Below, one piece after another: positions 46,629 through 55,800 of a stretch of DNA of 64,000 nucleotides. This DNA comes from JAIQFV01 sp041494885. GTDB taxonomy: Bacteria > Acidobacteriota > Terriglobia > JAIQFV01. The translations under genes and the position numbers were made by a program. Location: contig JBGQBO010000025.1 in NCBI GenBank assembly GCA_041494885.1, forward strand, positions 12,220 to 76,219, in the 5' to 3' direction. The notes below the pieces were generated by a model. It made no database searches, had not been told where the DNA came from, and saw nothing but the letters and a program-made list of their open reading frames with translations. Within the stretch, counting starts at the first letter, position 1. Each line of letters starts with the position of its first letter.

Positions 46629-49157
46629 TCACCCCAAAGCGCCGGACGGTAGAGATGTCAAGCCCTTCAGTACCTTTTCCGGCGTGATCGGGAGATCGCG
46701 AATCCGAACGCCGACGGCATTGTAGACCGCATTGGCGATAGCGGGAGCCACACCATTAATGGGAATTTCCGCAATCGCTTTTGCCCCATAAGGGCCCGTG
46801 GGTTCGTAGGTCTCGACGAGGAAGGATTTTAGTTCAGGCATGTCCACGGCCGTATAGATGTTGTAGTCCCTGAAGCTGAGATTCAACGGTCGTCCCTTCT
46901 CATCAAACACCATCTGCTCCGTCAACGCGTATCCCAGGGCCTGGGTCACTGCGCCTTCAATCTGTCCTTCTGCCATTTTTGGATTAATCGCCACGCCACA
47001 GTCCACGGCCGTGACCAATCGTCTGACCTTCACGATCCCTGTCTCCACATCGACGTCCACTTCTGCAAACTGGGCACAGAAGGGCGGCGGAGAATCATAG
47101 GACATGTGCGACGCATGCCCCTGAATTTGGAACTGGTTTTCCTGGTAAAGCGAGCGCAAACAGATTTGTTCGAAGGTCACGAAGCGTCCATCGGGCGCGC
47201 ACACCTTGCCATCGTGCACCACCAGATCTTTCTTTTCCGTCCGCGCTGCCCCGGCCTGAGACCTCTCCGATGACGGGTGAGTCGCTATTCCCTTCTTCGG
47301 GTTTAACATTTCCGCGGCCACTTCAAGGATCTGCTCCCGCACCTGATCACAGGCTTTTTTCACGGCGGCGCCCGAAATGTAAGTGGTTGACGAAGCGTAC
47401 GCCCCGGGATCAAACGGCGTCATGTCGGTGTCCGAGGAGTAAACGATGATTTTTTCCGGTGAGGTCCCCAGGGTTTCAGCCGCCACCTGGGCGAACATGG
47501 TGTCCGCCCCCGTGCCAATATCCGTGGCTCCGACCTTCAGGTTGAAGGAGCCGTCCTCGTTCATCTTGATCCACGCCGCTCCCATGTCAACACCAGGTAT
47601 TCCAGAGGCCTGCATGGTACACGACATGCCGACACCGCGGACCACAGGTCCCGGAATTCCGGATTTCAGATTTGAGATTTCAGATTTCAAATTCGGCATA
47701 TTCGATTTCAAATTCGATTCCGTGTTTGAAATTTCAGATTTTAAACCTGAGATCCCGGAGTTTGATGCACCAGAGACCGTGGGTCCGGGGATTCGTGCCC
47801 GGGGATCCGGATTTCGATGGGTCTTCCACCCGATCTCCTTCGCTCCGAGCTCAATGCACTCATCGAGCCCACAGCTTTGAATGATTTGCTTATATCCCTC
47901 GCGCCCCTCGCCCAGCACCTCGGCGATGGGTGTCGGCTCTCCCTCGCGCACATGGTTCTTTCTCCTGAATTCCAGGGGATCAAATCCCAGCTTTTCGGCC
48001 AACTCGTCCATGTGCGAATCCAGGGCAAAGAACCCTTGCGGACTCCCATAACCCCGGAACGCCCCCGCCACCGGGAGGTTTGTGTAAACCGCATCGGCCT
48101 CAAAGTGAATGTTGGGAAAGTGGTACAGTGACAGCGCGCGGCTTCCACTGACGCATTGCACCGTGAGCGCGTGGGTGCCGTACGCTCCTGTGTTTTCGAG
48201 GATGCGCATCGAGATGGCGGTCAGCGTTCCATCCTTCTTCACCCCGGTCTTCATTCGAACAATCTGCGGATGGCGCGTACGTGCGGCATAGAGTTCCTCT
48301 GCCCTCGTGTACTCGAGCCGGCAGGGTCTCCCGGTACGCACCGTCACCATGGCGCACAGGTCCTCGATGAGAATTTCCTGCTTTCCGCCAAAGCCTCCGC
48401 CGATCCGCGGCTTGATGACCCGGATCCTCTGTATGGGCAGACCGATCAACGGCGCGATAATGCGGCGGACATGAAACGGCACCTGGGTGGACGTCCGGAC
48501 GATCAGGCGTCCATCTTCATCCAGCCAGGTGATCGTGATATGAGGCTCGATGGATGCCTGTTGCACATAATGGACGGAATATTCTCCCTCATGAATGCAT
48601 TCGGCCTCAGCAAAACCCTTCTCGACATCGCCCACGTCGGCCTGGACATGGGCTGCAATGTTTCGCGGGGCAGAATGAATTCCCCGTTTGTCCGGCTCCA
48701 GGTGAAGTCGAGGGGTGCCGGGATCCATCGCCTTTCGTGGATCAAAGTTGGCCGGTAAGACCTCATAATCAACCTCAATCAGATCGAGTGCCCGCTCAGC
48801 AATTTCCTCGGAATCCGCCGCCACGCAAGCCACCCGGTCACCCACGAACCGAACCACCGAATCAAACATCACGGTGTCGTAGGGGGACGGCTCAGGCCAC
48901 CCCTGTCCGGCGGTGGTAAAAGGAACCCGGGGCACATTCCGGTACGTAAGGACACAATGGACGCCGTGGAGCTGTTCCGCCCTCTGCACGTCGATCTTCT
49001 TGATGCGGGCGTGGGCGTGCGGCGAATGCAGGATCTTTGCATACAGGACGGCATCCACCTTGATGTCGTCCACAAACGTTCCCTTCCCCGATGCCAGCTT
49101 GACGCTGTCAACGCGGCGGGTGTTTTGATTGACGCTCTTGAAATCGCGTGTGGGCAT
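46629..49157 (-). CDS. xdhA: Xanthine dehydrogenase large (Mo) subunit, XdhA-like
   Basis: About 842 residues from ATG 49157 (AAGGA 9 bases upstream; the frame is open 53 codons further but overlaps the preceding gene). GGGFGGKQE, LEYTRAEELYAARTRHP and FRGYGSPQG resemble E. coli XdhA. GAKAIAE holds the catalytic glutamate. A loop at about 47650-47775 encodes heptad-like LKSEISN repeats translated from 7-nt DNA repeats; it is an in-frame insertion of some 36 residues before VVRGVGMS. Last gene of a minus-strand operon: amidohydrolase, FAD, FeS, Mo subunits. Likely oxidises xanthine or hypoxanthine. Confidence 0.92.
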   Translation of the reverse strand: MPTRDFKSVNQNTRRVDSVKLASGKGTFVDDIKVDAVLYAKILHSPHAHARIKKIDVQRAEQLHGVHCVLTYRNVPRVPFTTAGQGWPEPSPYDTVMFDSVVRFVGDRVACVAADSEEIAERALDLIEVDYEVLPANFDPRKAMDPGTPRLHLEPDKRGIHSAPRNIAAHVQADVGDVEKGFAEAECIHEGEYSVHYVQQASIEPHITITWLDEDGRLIVRTSTQVPFHVRRIIAPLIGLPIQRIRVIKPRIGGGFGGKQEILIEDLCAMVTVRTGRPCRLEYTRAEELYAARTRHPQIVRMKTGVKKDGTLTAISMRILENTGAYGTHALTVQCVSGSRALSLYHFPNIHFEADAVYTNLPVAGAFRGYGSPQGFFALDSHMDELAEKLGFDPLEFRRKNHVREGEPTPIAEVLGEGREGYKQIIQSCGLDECIELGAKEIGWKTHRNPDPRARIPGPTVSGASNSGISGLKSEISNTESNLKSNMPNLKSEISNLKSGIPGPVVRGVGMSCTMQASGIPGVDMGAAWIKMNEDGSFNLKVGATDIGTGADTMFAQVAAETLGTSPEKIIVYSSDTDMTPFDPGAYASSTTYISGAAVKKACDQVREQILEVAAEMLNPKKGIATHPSSERSQAGAARTEKKDLVVHDGKVCAPDGRFVTFEQICLRSLYQENQFQIQGHASHMSYDSPPPFCAQFAEVDVDVETGIVKVRRLVTAVDCGVAINPKMAEGQIEGAVTQALGYALTEQMVFDEKGRPLNLSFRDYNIYTAVDMPELKSFLVETYEPTGPYGAKAIAEIPINGVAPAIANAVYNAVGVRIRDLPITPEKVLKGLTSLPSGALG
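47662..47757. repeat. 7-nt-period repeat array inside the xdhA-like gene
   Basis: Plus-strand units GATTTCA, GATTTGA, GATTTCA, AATTCGG and variants run at 7-base spacing. Because 21 bases equal seven codons, the array is read as a seven-residue peptide repeat (LKSEISN-like). The frame is preserved. Flanking peptide segments RIPGPTVSG and GIPGPVVRG look like a duplicated border. Confidence 0.8.
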
Positions 49158-49240
49158 AACTTTTATCCTTCTACCCCCACAGGAACTTGTCGCGTTCGTC
49201 CGCTCCGGACCCTTGTTCAGGGCGCTCCCGCCCCCATGGA

Positions 49241-49945
49241 TTACCGCTCTGTGATCAGTTTCTCGGCTGCCTTGAGGACTGCATCGACTGGTTTGACATA
49301 GCCGGTACAACGGCACAGATTGCCCGCCAGGGCGTCTCGAATTTCCTGCTCGCTGAGAAGCGGTCCTTTCGAGCCTGATTTTCTCCGCCCGGAGCGCACC
49401 CTCGTCTTCCGCTTAATCGAAGGGAGATTGATGAAACCCTTCTCGGCAAATAACGCCAGGCTCGATAGGATCATTCCGGGCGTACAGTAACCGCATTGGA
49501 TGGCGTGCGTATCGACAAAGGCCTGTTGAACGGGATGTAACAATTCATAAGCCGACGGATGCTCCTCCCGGGAGAAGGCTGCAGGATTCTGGAAGGAGGA
49601 TCTCGATTCCGTAGGGGGCTCAGATGGATTGGGCTGGATGGCGGGGTCAGCCCCAGCAGTCGGGGGTCTCTCAACGTGAGGGGTCACGGCGTTCAGGGTC
49701 GCCAGGATCCAAGGGATTCCCTCGAGCGTAATGACCTCCCGCTCGTCGGCCTGGGCGGCCAGTAGAATGCAGGCGTTGACGATTCGCCCATCAACAATCA
49801 CTGCGCAGGCGCCACATTCCCCCGTTTCGCATCCGTGCTTCACACTAAAACAATTTGCCTGGCCCCTGAGCAGCGACAAGAGGGTCGTATTCGCGGGAAC
49901 GTCAAATTCCCTCTCCTCACCGTTCAATGCAATGGTCAATTTCAT
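49241..49945 (-). CDS. xdhC: Xanthine dehydrogenase [2Fe-2S] subunit with extended linker
   Basis: Electron-transfer subunit, 234 residues against about 160 usual. The first cluster is HGCETGECGAC plus a later Cys in IVNACILL; the second is CGYCTPGM and CRCTGY. The extra length lies in two places: a Pro/Ser-rich stretch (about 88-135) between the domains, and a Lys/Arg/Ser-rich stretch (about 180-200) between the helical motifs. All eight cluster cysteines are kept. It sits between the FAD and Mo subunit genes, with 7 bases to the FAD gene stop. Confidence 0.9.
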   Translation of the reverse strand: MKLTIALNGEEREFDVPANTTLLSLLRGQANCFSVKHGCETGECGACAVIVDGRIVNACILLAAQADEREVITLEGIPWILATLNAVTPHVERPPTAGADPAIQPNPSEPPTESRSSFQNPAAFSREEHPSAYELLHPVQQAFVDTHAIQCGYCTPGMILSSLALFAEKGFINLPSIKRKTRVRSGRRKSGSKGPLLSEQEIRDALAGNLCRCTGYVKPVDAVLKAAEKLITER

Positions 49946-49952
49946 AACCGGA

Positions 49953-50843
49953 CTAGAGCCTCTTCAAACAACGACCGAGTAAACGTCGAATCAACACGGG
50001 CGCCACAGCCTGGCGGTAAGTCCCCGAAGCGCGTGAGTCGACCAGGGGTCGAATCTCATCGAACCCCAGCGCCCCGGCCGACTCGATTGACTCCGGCGTC
50101 AACGTTTTCCCCTTCAAAAACGATTCAAGCCGAGGAAGTCGACAGGGCACATCAGCGAAAGAGCTCAAGGCAACCCGCGCCTCCCCACACTGGCGATTCT
50201 CATCAAACTCCAAAACCGCTGCCGAAGACACAAAGCTGGGTTGCGATTCAATCTGTTCTACATGCACGTAGGCGGCCGCAAAAGGGGGAGCGGGTGTGGG
50301 AAGGATCAATTCCAAAAGCAGCCCGGGAAACACCAGGCCGGAGCCCTTCTTCCCAGTCCGAAATGCGGGCATGGACCAGAAATCGGAAATCAGCATCTCC
50401 TTTTCCTCGAGAGAGAAGTTCATGAGCTTCACGCGGGCATTCAGAGCCAGCAAAATCGCTGCCAGATCGGAACGTTTCCAGTTCGCGCAGATCTCCCCGC
50501 CCATCGTCCTTTGATTCCGAATCATCCGGGACACAGAGTTCCGGTGACACGCTTCAACGAGGATTCCATCGGCGAATTTTCTCAATCGGGGGTTCTCGAG
50601 GATGGATTGCAGAGTTGCCGTCGCGCCGATACAGACATCTCCATTTTTCCGCTTCACCATTTTGAGCTTGAGTGCCGAAATGTCGACCACCTCCTCGACA
50701 TCGCGGCGGGACGAGGCGAGAAGGTGCGTCCCGCCGGCCAGGACGGCGCACCGTACTGGATTGGCGCTGAGCAGGCGCAGCGTCGCTTCAATGGAACGGG
50801 GACGATAATATTTTCTAAGATTCGGCAGCATGGATTCAAACAC
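49953..50843 (-). CDS. xdhB: Xanthine dehydrogenase FAD subunit
   Basis: CoxM/XdhB-type flavoprotein, 296 residues. The FAD loops are VLAGGTHLLASSRRDV and RMIRNQRTMGGEICANWKRS; the usual TIGGN is replaced by TMGGE. A C-terminal CO-dehydrogenase-type domain covers about 185-290. GTG 50843 or ATG 50831 may start the protein; neither has a perfect ribosome site. It lies 63 bases after the amidohydrolase gene. It would pass electrons from the FeS subunit to NAD or another acceptor. Confidence 0.9.
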   Translation of the reverse strand: MFESMLPNLRKYYRPRSIEATLRLLSANPVRCAVLAGGTHLLASSRRDVEEVVDISALKLKMVKRKNGDVCIGATATLQSILENPRLRKFADGILVEACHRNSVSRMIRNQRTMGGEICANWKRSDLAAILLALNARVKLMNFSLEEKEMLISDFWSMPAFRTGKKGSGLVFPGLLLELILPTPAPPFAAAYVHVEQIESQPSFVSSAAVLEFDENRQCGEARVALSSFADVPCRLPRLESFLKGKTLTPESIESAGALGFDEIRPLVDSRASGTYRQAVAPVLIRRLLGRCLKRL

Positions 50844-50906
50844 CTGACCCGCAAAAGACGCTTGTTCCCATGATCCTCAAAAGCCGCCCCAAGCCCGGCG
50901 GCCGGC

Positions 50907-52343
50907 TCAACCCACAGAGCCCTTTCTCCTCTGTTGCGATCGCCTTACCATTTCTGCAGAAAGACGGTTGTGGGACCGCACCAGCTTGTCCAGGTCTTGA
51001 TGCAGCAGTTTTCCCGCCTCCACGACAATTCTACCATTGACCATCGTGGTGTGCACGGTGTTGGACGATTGCGAGAAGACCATGGCTGCCAGAGGGTCAC
51101 TCATGGCGCCGGCGAAGCTGAGCTGGTTCGTATCGATCAGGATCAAGTCCGCGGCCTTCCCTTCTTCAACGGATCCGATTTCATGGGTGTAACCCAAAGT
51201 GTTGGCCCCTCCCCGCGTGGCCATCCATAAGACATCCTCCGCAGACATCCAGGGCCTCGGAGCACCCGACTCTTTCCCTGCCGCTCCGGCTTTTTCCCTT
51301 TCTGCTTCGGGCAAACGGTGCAGTAAAAGCGTTTGCCGGATTTCCGCCAGAAAATTCGACGTATCGTTGGAGGCAGATCCATCCACGGCAAGACCCACCC
51401 GGGCACCCCGATGGACGAGCTCACGAATCGGTGCAATCCCGCTGCCCAAGCGCATGTTGGAAGTGGGACAGTGCGCCACGCTGGTCCCGGTTCTCACAAA
51501 AACATCCAATTCCGCTTCGTTCAGATGAACGCAGTGGGCAAACCAGACGTCACTGCCAAGCCAGCCCAGCTTCTGCATCAACTCCACGGGGCGACATCCA
51601 TAGGTCTTCCGGCAGAATTCCTCTTCATCCCGGGTCTCAGCCAGATGGGTGTGAACGCGCAGGCCGGACCGGCGCGCAAATTCGAGGGTGGCTCTCATGA
51701 GTTCGTTCGTTACCGAAAAGGGAGAACAGGGAGCCAGGGCGATGCGGCACATGGAAAACTTCGAGCCGTCATGATATCGGCTTGCTACGCGCTCGCAGTC
51801 CTTCATGATCTCAGTCTCCGTCTGAACAACGTCATCCGGAGGCAAGCCCCCTTGGGATCGGCCGCGTGACATCGATCCACGGGTGGGATGAAACCGAATT
51901 CCCATCTCCCCCGCCGCGCGAATCTCCTCATCGTGAACTGCTTCGACTCCCCGGGGAACGAGATAGAGATGATCTGTCGTCGTGGTACAGCCTGAAAGGA
52001 GCAACTCCGCAATCCCCACTTGGGTGCTTGTGTGGACGCCCTCGAGCGTTAATTCGCGCCAGACCTCATAAAGCCCAACTAACCAGTCAAACAAGGGCAC
52101 GTTCTGAACCTCGGGAATGTTCCGGGTCAGAGTCTGGTATAAATGATGATGGCAATTGACAAAACCGGGAAGGAGGACCTTTCCTGTAGCCTCGATCACA
52201 CGATCCGCTTGTCTCTCGAAATCCCCCGAGCCGACCTTTTCAATGACATTGTCACGGACGAGCACAAACCCGTCCGGTATTTTTTCGCGGCGGTCGTTCA
52301 TCGTCGCGACCATCAAGGCATGTTGAAACAGGACCGTTCCCAC
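50907..52343 (-). CDS. 8-oxoguanine-deaminase-like amidohydrolase
   Basis: Zinc-dependent deaminase of the AtzA/TrzN/guanine-deaminase branch, 478 residues. Metal and catalytic residues: FVNCHHHLYQTLTRN, HTHLAETRDEE, AHCVHLNE and LAVDGSASNDTSN. The NCHHHLYQTLTRN signature and the phrase VDGSASND are those of 8-oxoguanine deaminases (Pseudomonas Pa0142 type). GTG 52343 has GAGG 9 bases upstream. It heads the operon with the three xdh subunits, so deamination of an oxidised or normal guanine feeding the xanthine dehydrogenase is the straightforward reading. An insertion near EREKAGAAGKESGAPRP is unusual. Confidence 0.88.
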   Translation of the reverse strand: MGTVLFQHALMVATMNDRREKIPDGFVLVRDNVIEKVGSGDFERQADRVIEATGKVLLPGFVNCHHHLYQTLTRNIPEVQNVPLFDWLVGLYEVWRELTLEGVHTSTQVGIAELLLSGCTTTTDHLYLVPRGVEAVHDEEIRAAGEMGIRFHPTRGSMSRGRSQGGLPPDDVVQTETEIMKDCERVASRYHDGSKFSMCRIALAPCSPFSVTNELMRATLEFARRSGLRVHTHLAETRDEEEFCRKTYGCRPVELMQKLGWLGSDVWFAHCVHLNEAELDVFVRTGTSVAHCPTSNMRLGSGIAPIRELVHRGARVGLAVDGSASNDTSNFLAEIRQTLLLHRLPEAEREKAGAAGKESGAPRPWMSAEDVLWMATRGGANTLGYTHEIGSVEEGKAADLILIDTNQLSFAGAMSDPLAAMVFSQSSNTVHTTMVNGRIVVEAGKLLHQDLDKLVRSHNRLSAEMVRRSQQRRKGSVG

Positions 52344-52816
52344 GGAAACTTACCTCGACCAAGGGTTTGAGGACACCGTGATGATCAATTGCATCGATAC
52401 TATAGCGCAACTGTCAAGTAATGCCTCCTTGCCCTCGAGTCGTCGATCAGCGGGGGCCGCGAGATGAGAAGAAATCCCTGACCCTGCTGATGATTGTGTT
52501 TTCAGTCACCAGGAAATGCCCGCATGGGAGAAGAATCGACCCTCAATCTAAGAATGATTTTCTGGCGTGATCGAGGGCCATCCGATAGAATGAATCCGCA
52601 GGCATTCTCCCCGATGGCGTCTTGCAAGGCTCCATAAAGGGACTAAACCCTTTTCCGTTAAACGTCGATAAGCACCTTTGAGGATGCAGATCCCCGATGA
52701 AATGGCGACGGCCAAGGTTACGAGTGTGCAGGCTCAACCCATGAGACCGTCCAAGCACCTCTGAACGACCGCCTCTTTTGGTAAAACCCCTATTCAGCAA
52801 ACGGTCGGAGGCAGGC
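52344..52816. other. Intergenic region between the deaminase and the first hybrid kinase
   Basis: About 470 bases between divergent genes. No RNA gene, terminator or believable ORF seen. A GGAGG ribosome site at 52807-52811 serves the kinase. Promoters for both genes should be here, but none stands out. Confidence 0.35.
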
Positions 52817-55800
52817 ATGAAGAAGAAGCCAAGCGGAAAGACAATTCCGAATGTCAAAAAGAGGGCAACCGCAAAGTCGCCGTCCTCTCCCCGGATCCGC
52901 CGCAGTTGGATTTCAACTCTGAGAGAACTGACACTGGTCGTCGATGCGCAAGGGCGCATCCTCGAAGTCTATCCGCACGACCCTGACCCAACCAAGAAGC
53001 ATGCCAGGAAAATCGTTGGCAGAACACTTCAGGAGGTTCTCCCTCTCACTCAGGTCGACTTAATCATGGGGCACCTGGGACGGACCCTGAGGAAGCGCAC
53101 AACAATCGAGGCAGAGTACCTTTTCCCCTTAGGCGGGCGGGAAACTTGGTTTTCCGTCGTTGTTTCCCCTAAAACGAAAGATTCCGCCACTTGGCTGGCT
53201 CGCGATATCACTGACCTCAAAAAGGCCCAAGAAGCCGCTCGGACGGCTGAGGAACGGTCCCGCAGCTTTTTCGAGGAGGCCGTGATTGGTTTGTACCAGA
53301 GCACCCCGGAGGGAAAGATCCTTCGTGCAAACCATGCACTCATCCGGATGCTGGGATACGAATCGCTCCAGCAGCTCCTGGAGGCCGACATCGAAAAGAG
53401 TTTGTATGTGGATCCTTCTGTGCGCCGAAGAAACCTCGAAAAACTCCATAAAACAGGGCGGCTGACCGGCGCCGAATTTGAGCTGAAAAAAAGAGATGGA
53501 AGTCGGATCACGGTGTCAGAACATGCCCGCGCGATCATTGAAAGCGGGGGAAAGGTACTGTCCTATGAGGGAACCTTGATCGACACTACGGCTTCCAAGC
53601 ATGCCCATGATACGTTAGTTGAAAGTGAGCAGCGGTTTCGGACGATGGCCGACAGTGCACCCGTCCTGATTTGGCTTTCGGATGCCGAAGGCTTATGTAC
53701 CTTTTTCAATCAAGGGTGGTTGGATTTTACCGGCCGGACCCTGAGCCAGATCCTCGGAAACGGCTGGACGAGGGATGTTCACACGGAGGATCTCCCCCGA
53801 TGTTTGCAGACCTATTGGACCGCCTTCAAGGCGCGTCAGCCCTTCAAGATGGAATACCGCCTCCGGCGATTCGACGGGGAGTATCGATGGATTCTGGACT
53901 CGGGCGTTCCCCGGCTCGATGCGGATGGTTCCTTCCTGGGCTTCCTCGGGTCGGGGACCGACACCACCGAGTTAAAGCACACCACTGAGGCCCTCAAGCA
54001 CAGTGAAGAGAAGTACCGGGACTTCTTCGACAAATCGCCGGTCGGGATATACCGGAGCTCTCTCGCCGAAGGAAGGATCCTGGACTGCAATCAAGCCGTG
54101 CTGAAAATGTTTGGAGTTCAAGATCTCAAAGGGGGACGAACCCTCGATACGTATCTGAACCCCGACGACCGGGGGCGGATGAAAGCACAAATCCTGAAGA
54201 TGGGTGCGGTCGAAAACTTTGAGGCTCAACTTAAACGCGCCAACGGCTCACCGTTTTGGGCTTCCATCTCCGCCAATCTGCGAGAGGACGAGGGGATCCT
54301 TGAAGGCGTCATCACTGACATCACAGAACACAAGCAGGCGGAACGGGCCCTGCGCGAAAGCGAGGATCGCTACCGGGACCTCGTGGAACACAGTCATGAT
54401 TTGATCTGTACCCACGACCTCGAAGGCAGGATTCTCTCCGCCAACGAGGCGGCCATTAAGGTGCTGGGTTATACCCGAAACGAAGTCGTCGGCAAAAACA
54501 TCCGCGATTTCCTGCCCCCTGAGTCTCAACCGGAGTTTGACGCGTTTTTGGCCGCCATCAAGAACCGCGGTGTCGTCCACGGATTCATGCGAGCGCAGAC
54601 GCACAGCGGTGAGACACGCATCTGGGAATATTACAGCACCATTCGGACCGAGGGAGTGGAGGCCCCCGTTGTCCGCGGAATGGCCCACGATATCACCGAA
54701 CGAAAGAAGGCCGAGAGAAGACTTCGAAAGATTAATGAGTGCTTCTTAAGATTTGGAATCGACCCGATCAAGAACATCAATCGCCTCACCGCCTTGTGCG
54801 GTGAACTGTTGGGCGCCACCAGCGCCTTGTACAACCGCCTTGATCACGGAATGCTTTGCTCCTGGGGACAATGGAGTACTCCCCCGGACTTCAAGCCGGA
54901 GGACAAACCCGAGGGACACATCTGTTTTGACATCATCAAGCAAGGTCGCGATGAAGTGAAGGTGGTGCGTCATCTGGACGAGACTCCCTATGCGGAGACG
55001 GACCCGAATGTGCGGGCTTTCGGGCTGAAAACCTATGTCGGCCGCACCGTGTTCGTTGCCGGCGAACCAGCGGGATCGCTGTGTGTGGTCTATCAGAAAG
55101 ACTATGTCCCCAGCGAGGATGACAAGCGGGTGATGAGCGTGCTTGCGTCGGCCATCGGGGTGGAGGAGATGAGGCGACAGTCGCGACTAGAATTGGACAA
55201 CACCAATGAGACCCTGCGGGCCCTCATCCAGGGCTCTCCTCTGGCCATCAACAGTCTGGATCGATATGGGAAGGTTTTGCTCTGGAACCCTGCCGCCGAG
55301 AAGCTCTTTGGGTGGACTGAGCAAGAGGTCCTCGGCAAACCCAATCCCTGCATCCTGAAAGCGGGAGAAGCAGAACATCTTCAAATGCTTAAGAAGGTCA
55401 TTGGGGGCCACAGTTTTACGGGTATGGAAACTCAACGGGTAAAGAAGGATGGATCCCTGGTCGATGTCAGCGCTTCCGCCGCCCCTCTGCGCGATGCGGC
55501 CGGCGTAGTCCGGGCGGGCCTCGGGATCTTTGAAGACAACACCGAGCGCATACGGGCGGAGCGCGAGCGCCAGGTCATCTTCCAGATCAGCGCAGGGGTC
55601 AACCAAACGAGTAATCTTGACGAGCTGCTCCGTTTGATCCATCACTCCCTGGGCCGTATTGTTTCTGCGGAGAACTGTTTCATCGCGTTGTATAAGAAGG
55701 AAGAGGACATCCTTGAGTTCCCCTTCTTCATCGATCAATACGATCCCACTCCCGCCCCGATGAAGGCCGGCAAAACGGCCACCGCCTATGTCCTGCGCAC

